From positions 1 through 17,838 of the forward strand of contig CAVOBC010000057.1 in assembly GCA_963693635.1 (NCBI GenBank): DNA of 17,838 nucleotides. Direction: 5' to 3'. The notes under the pieces are model-generated. The model had not been told where the DNA came from and searched no databases. It saw only the letters and a program-made list of their open reading frames with translations. Shown piece after piece: positions 8,554 to 16,010 of this stretch. The translations under genes were made by a program, and so were the position numbers. Source of the DNA: CAVOBC01 sp963693635 (lineage in GTDB: Bacteria; Pseudomonadota; Gammaproteobacteria; Pseudomonadales; Azotimanducaceae). The stretch's first letter is position 1, and every line of letters starts with the position of its first letter.

Positions 8554-8592
8554 CAGGCCCGGAAAGGGATCAGGCCCGGAAAGGAAGCAGGC
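8554..8592. repeat. 17-bp tandem repeat
   Basis: CAGGCCCGGAAAGGGAT (8554-8570) is followed directly by CAGGCCCGGAAAGGAAG (8571-8587) and a partial CAGGC (8588-8592). The units differ at two positions. It lies in the 411-bp gap between the hydrolase and the CDGSH gene. The gap also holds the interspersed repeat copy (8668-8795) and a promoter (8840-8869); nothing else coding was found there. Confidence 0.8.
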
Positions 8593-8667
8593 CGTCAGCG
8601 CCACCGAAGCCCGGTTCCCGCCAACCGGGATGCACCCGTAGTCTCGCAGGCAGTTCGCTTCGCAAGC

Positions 8668-8795
8668 CATGGATTTCACGTTCGCTTCGCGAGCCTTGAA
8701 TAGTATCGGCCGCAAATCGCCATTGTTAAGTCGTTGATTTGTCGCGAGCGGGCTGAGGCCCCCGACTCTGGAAAAGTGCAGCAAAGCACATTTTC
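8668..8795 (+). repeat. Interspersed ~125-bp repeat, copy 1, ending in a hairpin
   Basis: Starts CATGGATTTCACGTTCGC and ends in a hairpin, GAAAAGTGC-AGCAAA-GCACATTTTC, with one bulged A. It aligns along its length with the reverse complement of 9230-9351: near-identical start, a shared TTGAxTTGTCGC block, a GGGCxGxGGCCC block and the terminal hairpin. The A tract before and T tract after the stem make the end terminator-like. It has stops in frame and does not look coding. Confidence 0.75.
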
Positions 8796-8839
8796 AGTAT
8801 CCTGCCAGTGAAGCTCGCACGCATCTGAGAATCCCTGCC

Positions 8840-8869
8840 TTGACACCCGCGACTCAGCCTATCTATGCT
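8840..8869 (+). promoter_or_regulatory. Sigma-70-type promoter for the CDGSH gene
   Basis: A consensus -35 TTGACA (8840-8845), an 18-base spacer and a -10-like TATGCT (8864-8869). Transcription would start near 8876, giving a ~30-base leader with TAGGAG (8896-8901) before the GTG start. An upstream ATG at 8865 falls inside the -10 element, which argues against using it as the start codon. Confidence 0.65.
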
Positions 8870-8906
8870 CGCGCACTCTACTCAACCTACGAATCTAGGA
8901 GTTTCT

Positions 8907-9146
8907 GTGGCAGAACCCAACATTGCGCAGAAGGCGCCCTTCCGCGTCGAAGTCGAAGCCGGAAAATCATATTTCTGGTGTGCCTGCGGCAAGAGCGCAA
9001 CTCAGCCGTTTTGCGACGGCTCCCACGCAGACACTGAATTCACGCCGATTCGGTACAAAGCGGAAACCGACACCAAGGTGTTCTTCTGTGGCTGCAAAAA
9101 CAGCAGTGACAAACCGCTTTGCGATGGTACGCACAACAGTCTTTAG
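8907..9146 (+). CDS. Dual-CDGSH iron-sulfur protein
   Basis: A 79-residue soluble protein with two tandem CDGSH-type [2Fe-2S] motifs: CACGKSATQPFCDGSH and CGCKNSSDKPLCDGTH. Each has the C-x-C ... C-x-x-x-H ligand set (three Cys, one His) complete. Family members of this miniature double-motif type are usually assigned redox, cluster-transfer or iron-stress roles; none is shown here. The GTG start at 8907 is chosen because TAGGAG lies 5 bases upstream, whereas the in-frame ATG at 8865 sits in the promoter -10 box. No membrane anchor is present, unlike mitochondrial mitoNEET. The gene is monocistronic, flanked by two inverted copies of an interspersed repeat, the second of which supplies a hairpin downstream. 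Confidence 0.92.
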   Translation: MAEPNIAQKAPFRVEVEAGKSYFWCACGKSATQPFCDGSHADTEFTPIRYKAETDTKVFFCGCKNSSDKPLCDGTHNSL

Positions 9147-9229
9147 CCGCATTTCGCGGTCCCGCTTACCGCGCTGTTGCGCGGGGAACTCACGGCAGCA
9201 TATTGATTCAGTTCCATGAAAGGTTGCTA

Positions 9230-9351
9230 GAAGAGCGCTCCCGTGCGCTTTTCGAGGATCGCGGGCCCCTGCCCCTTTGCGACAAGTCAAGGACTCACGT
9301 CGTCGCTTCGCGACGATATTCACCACTCGCAACGCGAACGTGAAGTCCATG
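9230..9351 (-). repeat. Interspersed ~125-bp repeat, copy 2 (inverted)
   Basis: Minus-strand copy of the element at 8668-8795, reading CATGGACTTCACGTTCGC from 9351 downward. Its end forms GAAGAGCGC (9230-9238) paired with GCGCTTTTC (9245-9253), 9 pairs with one G-U and a 6-base loop, so it could terminate the CDGSH transcript. It lies in the 317-bp gap 9147-9463. Nothing else recognisable is in that gap; the DUF349 gene has no clear Shine-Dalgarno sequence, only GATAAT a few bases before its ATG. Confidence 0.72.
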
Positions 9352-9463
9352 TATCGGTCTGGCAGGCTGCTTTTCGGCGGTTTGCTAGAACCCCGACGCA
9401 CAGATCCGGAACCCATAACCAAATCAGAACCCCCAATGGGGCAAACGTGCCGGATAATCGCCC

Positions 9464-12223
9464 ATGAGTCTTAGGGACCTTTTCTCCCGCCGTCCCCGGT
9501 GGCAGCACCGAAAGCCGGAGGTGCGCCTCCGGGCGCTGGCCGAGGATCCACTCACAGAGATCGAATTGCAGACGATAACTCGCACTGACGAGGATCCCAC
9601 AATTCGGCATGGTGCGGTTTCACGGCTCCAGGATCACGCATTCGTCCTGGACCTTGCACAGGAATCATCGCCCCTGCAGCAAGTGGCGGTTGACCGCTAC
9701 GTCACGCTGGTCGACCCAGCCATGTTTGCAACGCTCGCGCCAGAGCAATTGCTGCTGATTGCGCGGCAGGCTGCCCTCACCGAGACCCGGCTTGCGGCCG
9801 CTGAACATCTCTCCTGCAGTGCGCATATTGAAGACTTGCTTGATCCCCAAAATCACTCACTCGTTAATCAGGTCTGCGCCAGGCGCCTCGAGTCTACCGC
9901 GAGCCTGACGCAGGCACACCGGCAATTCCGCGGGTCCGACAAGTCCGTCGCCCGCATCTGTCGCGAACGACTGGATCAACTACAGTGTGCAGAGCGCGAG
10001 GCCACAACCCTGACTGACAGTGCGCAGACGTTATTGGTTCGTCTGCAGTCGATGGACCAGCGCACACCCGAAAACTTGTCCTCAGAAGCAATTGCGGGAC
10101 TTGCCACACGATTTGACGAGATCATTGCCAACCGCGCGCTCCACCCGCTCGCCAGCGTGGCCGTCAGCGCGATCAGTTATGAGTTCAATCGCGTCAAAGC
10201 AGATATCGCCAACTGTCTGGCCCTGCACGAAGCAGCGGTCGCAGAAGCCCAGTCCCAGGCCAACGCACTCGAGACTACCGTCAGCCGCTGTATCGACGCC
10301 CTCCAGGCAGCAACCGATGAATTGCCACACCTGGCCGTGCGTATCTGCGACTGGCGGGCCCTCCACGCAGGAATCGACACCGCGCTTGCACCGCAAGACT
10401 CCCTCGCCGGAATCGGTAATCATCTCGGGCAGCTCGACGCAGTACTGACCCAGTACATTCGCTGGCAAGACCGTTCTCCAACCATTTCCTGCGCAATCGC
10501 CACTACAACAATCGGTCCACTCAAGGACGCGATCGGAAACCTCTCCTGGCCCGACGGCTTCGCCGAACCGGAGGCCCTGACTCTTGCCCGGCAAGTTCTT
10601 GGGGAACGACGGCGATTGCAAGCCGAGGAGCAGAAACGCATCGAAGCTGCGCGCGCGGCGCTCAAGACGAACCTCGACGAGTTCGGAAGACTGATTGATG
10701 ACGGCAAGGTAAGCGACGCCCACAAACTCGCAAAGACTCTGACAAAGCCGATTTCGGCCGAATCAACCGGCCGACGGGAAAAAGACCGGTACACGCGCCT
10801 GACCGGCAAGCTCCGTAAACTTGACGATTGGCGCAATTTTGCCACGGTCCCCAAGCGCGAAGCACTCTGTGAACAAATGCAGGCGCTCGGCCTCGATCTG
10901 GAACTTGGAGAACGGGAAAAAGCCGACCAGATTCGTGCCTTGCAAAATCAGTGGAAGGATTTGGGGGCGGCCAGCAGCCGCCGCGAACAGGAACTCTGGC
11001 AGCAGTTCCATGGGCTTGCCAACGAAGCGTACGCACCCTGTCAGCGTTATTTCGATGAATTGCGCGAACAGCGCGAAAGTCATCTGCAGGCATGCGAGGC
11101 AATCTGCGAGGGACTCGAGTCGGCAATCGTCTCGGCCACCGCTTCTTCCACCGATCAGGCCACCGATCAGTCAGTGGACTGGAAGTCCGCCAGAATGGTC
11201 GCGAGTCAGGCCCGCAACCAATGGCGCCAGTTCGACGATGTGCCACGTAGTGCACGCCGGCCGATTGGGAAAAGGTATCATAATAGCATCACTCGACTAC
11301 AACAGCTGATCGACGCCGAGACGGAAGCTAATCACGACATCAAGCAGGCGCTGATCGAGCAGGCCACGGCGCTCGTCACGACCAATGATGACCTGGACGC
11401 CGCAATCAGGACCGTGAAGGAGCTGCAAACAACCTGGAAGACGATCGGCATTACCGAGCAGCGCAAAGACCAGAAGATGTGGAGTCAGTTCCGCGAGCAT
11501 TGCGATGCGCTCTTTGCACGGCGAGAGGAACAGTCGCAGGTGCAACGAGAAGCGTACCAGGCACACGCGCGCGAGGGTCGCGAGCTCATCCAGAAGATTC
11601 GGGATGCGGCCTCTACCAAGGACGGAGGCGCACTGATCAACAATCTTCGCGCCGAGTTTGAACAACTCGATGGCATTGACCACAAACTGCAAAAGGACTT
11701 CGATAGCGCGTGCAACGACTTGCGCCGGGCGCGCAGCCAGAAAAAAGAACTTGCTGTCACGCAGGAACTCGCGGAGGCACGACGTCGCACTGAACTTTGC
11801 CGGCAAGTCGAGTCAGGCACGCCCCATGACTCTCTCATCGATCAGTGGGACGACTCGTTCGTTATGAACGAGACCGTAACCACCGCGCTCACCCAGCGCT
11901 GGCAAGCGGCGGTGGCCAACAACGTGCAGCCTGAGGAACAGAGCGCCAACCTCACCAGGGCCGAGCTGTTGTGTGTCCGCATGGAGATCCTGGCGGCAGT
12001 GGAATCTCCGCCTGCGGCCCGGGAACTGAGACTACGTTGCCAGGTGGAGGATCTGAACCAGAAGCACCGCGGTGCCGAACCCGCAGTCAGCGGGTTCAGT
12101 CAACTGACAACCATGCAAACTGACTGGTATTCGCTCGGCACAATGCCCGCAGGCCAAAGTGACCTCTTCACCCGTTTTGAGCGAGCGGAACATGCAGCGA
12201 CCAAGGTCAGCGGCCGCCGCTAA
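9464..12223 (+). CDS. DUF349 domain-containing protein
   Basis: A 919-residue, highly charged, mostly helical protein with no signal peptide or membrane segment. Residues about 15-150 look like short HEAT-type helical repeats (RLRALAEDP, IRHGAVSRLQD, TRLAAAEHL). The middle is coiled-coil-like (about 380-460, rich in E, R, K, A). At least three DUF349 repeats follow, recognisable by the tryptophan-centred pattern: QNQWKDLGAA ... LWQQFHGLANEAY (about 485-545), ARNQWRQFDDVPRSARRPI (about 583-620) and LQTTWKTIGITEQRKDQKMW (about 654-690). DUF349 has no established biochemical role; proteins of this size with HEAT-like N-termini recur in gammaproteobacteria. It is transcribed alone toward the kinase gene, with a 46-bp gap. 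Start at the first ATG; the SD is poor. Confidence 0.88.
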   Translation: MSLRDLFSRRPRWQHRKPEVRLRALAEDPLTEIELQTITRTDEDPTIRHGAVSRLQDHAFVLDLAQESSPLQQVAVDRYVTLVDPAMFATLAPEQLLLIARQAALTETRLAAAEHLSCSAHIEDLLDPQNHSLVNQVCARRLESTASLTQAHRQFRGSDKSVARICRERLDQLQCAEREATTLTDSAQTLLVRLQSMDQRTPENLSSEAIAGLATRFDEIIANRALHPLASVAVSAISYEFNRVKADIANCLALHEAAVAEAQSQANALETTVSRCIDALQAATDELPHLAVRICDWRALHAGIDTALAPQDSLAGIGNHLGQLDAVLTQYIRWQDRSPTISCAIATTTIGPLKDAIGNLSWPDGFAEPEALTLARQVLGERRRLQAEEQKRIEAARAALKTNLDEFGRLIDDGKVSDAHKLAKTLTKPISAESTGRREKDRYTRLTGKLRKLDDWRNFATVPKREALCEQMQALGLDLELGEREKADQIRALQNQWKDLGAASSRREQELWQQFHGLANEAYAPCQRYFDELREQRESHLQACEAICEGLESAIVSATASSTDQATDQSVDWKSARMVASQARNQWRQFDDVPRSARRPIGKRYHNSITRLQQLIDAETEANHDIKQALIEQATALVTTNDDLDAAIRTVKELQTTWKTIGITEQRKDQKMWSQFREHCDALFARREEQSQVQREAYQAHAREGRELIQKIRDAASTKDGGALINNLRAEFEQLDGIDHKLQKDFDSACNDLRRARSQKKELAVTQELAEARRRTELCRQVESGTPHDSLIDQWDDSFVMNETVTTALTQRWQAAVANNVQPEEQSANLTRAELLCVRMEILAAVESPPAARELRLRCQVEDLNQKHRGAEPAVSGFSQLTTMQTDWYSLGTMPAGQSDLFTRFERAEHAATKVSGRR

Positions 12224-12269
12224 TTGGCGTCTGGGGATCTGACCCGAGCGTCCAGAAAACGGCATCGCG

Positions 12270-13658
12270 TCATAGATTGCCGGGCAAAGACAGCCTCACG
12301 CTTGCGCCGCCCATCTCTGACGCGCCAATCTGTATGGCACCGCTATAACGATCGACAATCTCGGCAACTACCGCGAGTCCGATACCCTGGCCCGCCTCTC
12401 TGCTGTCGAGGCGGGCACCACGGGCGAGAACGCCCGTTCGCAGACCCGGGGCGATCCCGTCACCGTCATCTTCAACGACGACCACGGTCGACTTGCCATC
12501 CGGGCGAGCGCTAATACGGATGCAGTGATGCCCGTATTTGCAGGCGTTGTCGAGCACGTTACCGAGCATCTCGAGCAGGTCGCGTTCGTCCCCGGCGAAG
12601 CTGCACGGTTCAGCTTGCAATTGGATTGACAGTTGCTTGTCCAGGTAGACTTTCTCCATCGCTGCAATCAGGCGGGTCGCGAGTGGACTCACGTCTATTG
12701 CGCGGCGGGTCAACGTTGGCGCGGACTTGACGGCTCGTTCAAGCTGGTACGCGATAATCTGGTCCATGCGCGTGACCTGTTCATCGACCGTTTCCCGAAT
12801 CGATCCACCGACGATGTCTGCATCGCGATCGGGCACGGAGCCCCGCAGGATCGCGAGCGGCGTCTTCAGCGAATGCGCCAGATCTGCCATGGTCGTTCGA
12901 TATCGCTCTCGCTGCTGGCGCTCGGCCGCAAGTAGCAAGTTGAGGTTGCGGGTAACACCCTCGATCTCTGCTGGATAGTGTCCATCAAGCGTCTCCTGGC
13001 GCTGGTCTTCAATCGCTTTCAGGTCATCTTCCAGTTGTTTCAGGGGCGCAAGACCCCACCGCATGACCAACGCTTGCACCACAATCAAGACCACGATCAC
13101 GCCGATTAACCAGCCCCAGAGGTTATTGCGGAAGCCGCGGATCTGGCTCTCATACGGTGCCATCGACTCAAACACGGTGAATACATACGGGGTCTGATTG
13201 CCGGGAGACTCACCGCTTCTCACCTGCCACAGCACTTTGTAGCTGAGATAGAAAAGGTCACCGCCGGACACCATACGGCCGAATCGTTCCTGGCCTGCGC
13301 CAAGATCGGTGTGCATGACTGCCGTCGCGCTTTCGCCGAGCAGCAGATCAACGGACGACGGACTTCGCCATATTTCCCGACCCGCGCTTGTCGTCACCAC
13401 GGCGAAAAGCCCCGACCCGGCTCGATTCAGCCTCGGTTCCTGCAGTTGGTCCGGCAGAAACAGGTCCTCTGCTGCTGGCTCGGCAACCGCAAGGATGCCG
13501 TAGATCTGCAACAACAGTCGCTCCCGCACGCCCTGCTCCGCGCTGCGCTGGAAGGCCTGGTCAAGCACGAGACCCATCAGCCCAAGAAAGCACAGCAGGA
13601 CCGCCGTCGCGGAGAGAAGCAGACGACTCTTGAGTGAATAAGGGGAACCGTCCGGCAT
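12270..13658 (-). CDS. PhoQ-like membrane sensor histidine kinase
   Basis: A 462-residue inner-membrane kinase partnered with the PhoP-like regulator just upstream. TM1 is about 12-33, a ~145-residue periplasmic sensor follows, TM2 is about 180-200, then a linker/HAMP region (WGLAPLKQLEDDL). The dimerisation box is DLAHSLKTPLAIL with phosphoacceptor H262. The ATPase domain has an N box NVLDNACKY (N371), G1 EDDGDGI (396-402) and G2 GQGIGLAVV (423-431). LAHSLKTPLAIL and the short gap to the regulator match the PhoQ branch. The acidic cation-binding patch of enterobacterial PhoQ is not obvious in the periplasmic part, so the stimulus may differ. The start is 29 bases after the regulator stop; the SD is weak. 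Confidence 0.9.
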   Translation of the reverse strand: MPDGSPYSLKSRLLLSATAVLLCFLGLMGLVLDQAFQRSAEQGVRERLLLQIYGILAVAEPAAEDLFLPDQLQEPRLNRAGSGLFAVVTTSAGREIWRSPSSVDLLLGESATAVMHTDLGAGQERFGRMVSGGDLFYLSYKVLWQVRSGESPGNQTPYVFTVFESMAPYESQIRGFRNNLWGWLIGVIVVLIVVQALVMRWGLAPLKQLEDDLKAIEDQRQETLDGHYPAEIEGVTRNLNLLLAAERQQRERYRTTMADLAHSLKTPLAILRGSVPDRDADIVGGSIRETVDEQVTRMDQIIAYQLERAVKSAPTLTRRAIDVSPLATRLIAAMEKVYLDKQLSIQLQAEPCSFAGDERDLLEMLGNVLDNACKYGHHCIRISARPDGKSTVVVVEDDGDGIAPGLRTGVLARGARLDSREAGQGIGLAVVAEIVDRYSGAIQIGASEMGGASVRLSLPGNL

Positions 13659-13687
13659 AGCGCTGTCGCCTTCGCTGCAGTGCCCGA

Positions 13688-14362
13688 TTACAGGGTGAAC
13701 CGATACCCCTGGCCGCGCACCGTCTCGATCGGCGCAAGATCATTCGCGGGGTCCAGCTTCCGGCGCAGGCGACCCACGAATACTTCAATCACGTTACTGT
13801 CGCGGTCAAAATCCTGATCGTAAAGATGATCTGTAAGATCGGCCTTGGACACGACTTCGCCGGGATGCAGCATCAGATACTCAAGCAGGTTAAATTCATA
13901 CGCTGTCAGATCGACGTTCTCACCGTTCAATCTGACCCGCTTGCCCTTGCTGTCGAGATAGAGCGGTCCGAATTCGAGGACCGGTTTAAACTTGCCCGTC
14001 GCCCGTCGAATCAGGGCATCGAGGCGCGCGAGCAGTTCCTGAACATGAAAGGGCTTGACCAGGTAGTCGTCAGCGCCCGCGGCGAGACCATCGACCTTGT
14101 CCTGCCAATCGGCACGCGCGGTCAGGATGAGGATCGGCAGATCCCGGCCGTCAGCACGGAGTCGCTCAACGATCTCCGTGCCGGATACCTTGGGCAGTCC
14201 GATGTCTATGACTGCAATATCAAAGTTATATTTCTGACCGACATACAGACCTTCCAGTCCGTCCGCTGCGCTGTCGACGCGGTAATCATGCCGACGCAGG
14301 ATGTCTTCCAACTGACCCCGCAGGGTTGCCTCGTCCTCAACGAGGAGCAGGTGCTTTGCCAA
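13688..14362 (-). CDS. PhoP-like OmpR-family response regulator
   Basis: A 224-residue regulator with a receiver domain (1-120) and winged-helix DNA-binding domain (about 130-224). Receiver residues are complete: E9/D10, phosphorylation site D53 in VIDIGLP, T81 and K103 in LVKPF. The output domain shows LTAYEFNLLEYLM, VVSKADLTDHLYDQDFDRDSNVIEV (given here as overlapping pieces VVSKADL, HLYDQD and RDSNVIEVFVGRLRRKLDP), characteristic of the PhoP/QseB group. The start codon is TTG at 14362 with AGGGAG (14374 to 14369) about 6 bases upstream; no ATG fits. It lies 101 bases after the PepSY gene and 29 before the kinase, so the three probably form one operon. Confidence 0.93.
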   Translation of the reverse strand: MAKHLLLVEDEATLRGQLEDILRRHDYRVDSAADGLEGLYVGQKYNFDIAVIDIGLPKVSGTEIVERLRADGRDLPILILTARADWQDKVDGLAAGADDYLVKPFHVQELLARLDALIRRATGKFKPVLEFGPLYLDSKGKRVRLNGENVDLTAYEFNLLEYLMLHPGEVVSKADLTDHLYDQDFDRDSNVIEVFVGRLRRKLDPANDLAPIETVRGQGYRFTL

Positions 14363-14463
14363 AACAGTCTCCCTTTCGTGGCTTGTTGAGTCGGGATTCG
14401 GACCAGCCAGGTTTGAACAAATGAGCGTCGATCACGGGCTTGGCGCACGGCCAGACCAAATCG

Positions 14464-14850
14464 TCATTCAAAAACGTCGCCGCTCTGGCCATCAACGAAC
14501 ACGTACTTGACGATGCCGTCATCCGACAGCGTCTTGACGCGATATACGGGCGGCCCTTTGCTTTCTATCAGCGATATCGACAGGATTCGCGCGTTCACAT
14601 AGCGTTTTTTCACCAGCGACGCTGCCTGCCGGTTCTTGATACGTGGCCCGCCTCCGACAAACCCGCTCTTGGCCTTACCAAAGTCGCCCCGCTTGCCCGT
14701 GCCAAAATCGCCGCGTTCAGCAAGCTGCACGCGATTCCAACCGGCCGCGAGCGGGTCCCACAGCCCCGCAGACAGACCATCCGGCACCCTCGCCTGCGCG
14801 GCAAAGGCCGAGCCAAGAGCGATGAGGATGAGCACACGGACTGTTTTCAT
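14464..14850 (-). CDS. Secreted PepSY-domain protein upstream of phoPQ-like genes
   Basis: A 128-residue protein. MKTVRVLILIALGSAFAAQA is a clear signal peptide, so it is periplasmic or exported. A low-complexity middle carries a duplicated RGDFG (about 47-58) and a GGG. The C-terminal ~55 residues (AASLVKKRYVNARILSISL ... YRVKTLSDDGIVKYVFVDG) match a PepSY domain, thought to bind or inhibit proteases or to sense envelope conditions. The start at M(14850) is chosen because the signal peptide begins there; upstream in-frame ATGs run into repetitive DNA, and no good SD is visible. PepSY genes next to PhoP/PhoQ-type pairs are common in gammaproteobacteria and suggest a periplasmic accessory or target of this system. 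Confidence 0.8.
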   Translation of the reverse strand: MKTVRVLILIALGSAFAAQARVPDGLSAGLWDPLAAGWNRVQLAERGDFGTGKRGDFGKAKSGFVGGGPRIKNRQAASLVKKRYVNARILSISLIESKGPPVYRVKTLSDDGIVKYVFVDGQSGDVFE

Positions 14851-14864
14851 AAGAGCCATTTTGA

Positions 14865-15037
14865 TGTGGCGAGCATTTCTGTCATGTCGCGAGCGTTCTA
14901 TGCCGCGGGGCATTTTGTCGCGAGCCCTTCTGTCGCACGCCCTTGTGTCGCGAACCCTTCTGTCGCACGCCTTCCTTTGTCACAAGTCTTCTACATCGCG
15001 AACCGCTGTGTCGCGCGCATTCAGTCGCGAACTCAAG
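14865..15037. repeat. Degenerate 15-bp tandem repeat upstream of the PepSY gene
   Basis: A minisatellite with consensus TGTCGCGAGCCCTTC. Four units keep an exact 15-base period: 14916-14930, 14931-14945, 14946-14960 and 14961-14975. Degenerate units continue both ways, giving about eleven over ~170 bp. It begins 14 bases upstream of the PepSY start and probably covers the promoter of the three-gene block. It is not a CRISPR: units are contiguous with no spacers. The remaining gap (15038-15146) shows nothing recognisable. Confidence 0.85.
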
Positions 15038-15146
15038 CGAAATTAACCGGCCGGCGCGAACGCCCAAGCCTGCCACTATGATGCCGCAACACCGCGAGAA
15101 GGCAAGATGAACCCGCCCTGACCTCCGCCCGCGCTACCCAACGCAC

Positions 15147-15740
15147 TCAATCCGCCGCCGAGATGGCCAGTTTCAGACGAACCGTGTCACCCGGGTCTTC
15201 ATCCAGGCGCATGGTGTGCGTTTCATCCTGGAAGTGATAACTCACGCGATACCCGATCACCCGCTCTTCTTCCCGGTAGTCCTGATAGGTTTTACATACC
15301 TCTTCGGTGCGCGTTCGTCGGCCTTCACCCGAGGAGTGACGCGCGTTCTCGGCAACGGCGCTGCCCAGGGTCGCGCCGAGCACCGCACCAACCACTGCAC
15401 CCACCTTCTTGTTGCTCTTGCCGTGCCCCACCGCGTTGCCGATGGCACCGCCCACGACACCACCGACGACGGCACCCAGGCCATTGTCTCTGTGCCGACG
15501 ATGACGAACTGTCACTTCCTCATCCCAGCATTCCCGGCGAGGCGTTGAGACACGAATCGTACGGTAAATTGGGTCGGCGGATAGCACTTCTGCCTCGCCG
15601 TAACGAATATCGAGGGCGCTGACGGACAACGGCACCACACCCACCACACCGATACAAGCCGTCAGCAACGCCGGCGCGAGGCTACGCACCGCCAAGCCTG
15701 CGAAAACGGACGACGTCGACTTCTTTGATAGATCACACAT
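15147..15740 (-). CDS. Glycine-zipper 2TM domain envelope protein
   Basis: A 197-residue exported protein. A hydrophobic N-terminus (about 12-43, ending SVSA-LD) looks like a signal peptide. Residues about 88-130 hold two glycine-zipper helices, GAVVGGVVGGAIGNAVG and VGAVVGAVLGATLGSAVA, split by HGKSNKK, as in the 17-kDa surface antigen/Rick_17kDa_Anti family. A single Cys on each side (C71 in RRECWDE and C149 in EVCKTY) could form a disulfide. The C-terminal part (VIGYRVSYHFQDETHTMRLD) resembles the conserved tail of such proteins. No lipobox is apparent. The start has a good SD, AGAGGTGA, about 5 bases upstream. Likely periplasmic or outer-membrane associated; the molecular role is unknown. 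Confidence 0.85.
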   Translation of the reverse strand: MCDLSKKSTSSVFAGLAVRSLAPALLTACIGVVGVVPLSVSALDIRYGEAEVLSADPIYRTIRVSTPRRECWDEEVTVRHRRHRDNGLGAVVGGVVGGAIGNAVGHGKSNKKVGAVVGAVLGATLGSAVAENARHSSGEGRRTRTEEVCKTYQDYREEERVIGYRVSYHFQDETHTMRLDEDPGDTVRLKLAISAAD

Positions 15741-15883
15741 TTCATCACCTCTCGTGGTCTCTCAATCAATCGATGCTCTCTCGAGCACCACCTCTGGCTC
15801 TCTGCTCAACCTCACAGATGCTGCCCAACTCACAGAAGGCAGTATGTTGATACCGCCCTGAATGAAACCTGAATTGCCGCGAG

Positions 15884-15907
15884 GCAGATGCGGCTCTCCA
15901 CATCTGC
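15884..15907 (+). promoter_or_regulatory. Inverted repeat upstream of larC
   Basis: GCAGATG (15884-15890) and CATCTGC (15901-15907) form a 7-bp inverted repeat with a 10-base centre in the divergent 270-bp gap before larC. It could be an operator or an RNA stem in the larC leader. No convincing sigma-70 promoter was seen nearby. Confidence 0.35.
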
Positions 15908-16010
15908 GATAATCACGCCGCTACCGCGAGTTGGCCACAGCAACAAGGCCTTGCGCGCGCGCTATCCGAGCCGCCGCAAAGCCATCCGACCAGCCGACCT
16001 GGAGACACAC

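Noticed and set aside
8539..8784. 81-codon minus-strand open frame
   Set aside because: It lies over the 17-bp tandem repeat and interspersed repeat copy 1, has no SD, and its residues are just the repeat read in another frame.
8967..9422. 151-codon minus-strand open frame
   Set aside because: It is antisense to the CDGSH gene and runs through interspersed repeat copy 2; no family features.
14865..15037. CRISPR array
   Set aside because: Units are contiguous 15-mers without unique spacers and no cas genes are present.
15020..15050. PhoP box upstream of the PepSY gene (GGTTAA-N5-CTTGAG on the minus strand)
   Set aside because: Only the first half resembles the GTTTA direct repeat; the second half is too weak to call.
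14882..15076. 64-codon minus-strand open frame with KGVRQKGSRHKGVRQKGSRQ-like repeats
   Set aside because: The periodic peptide is a direct translation of the 15-bp minisatellite; no SD and no signal of coding outside the array.
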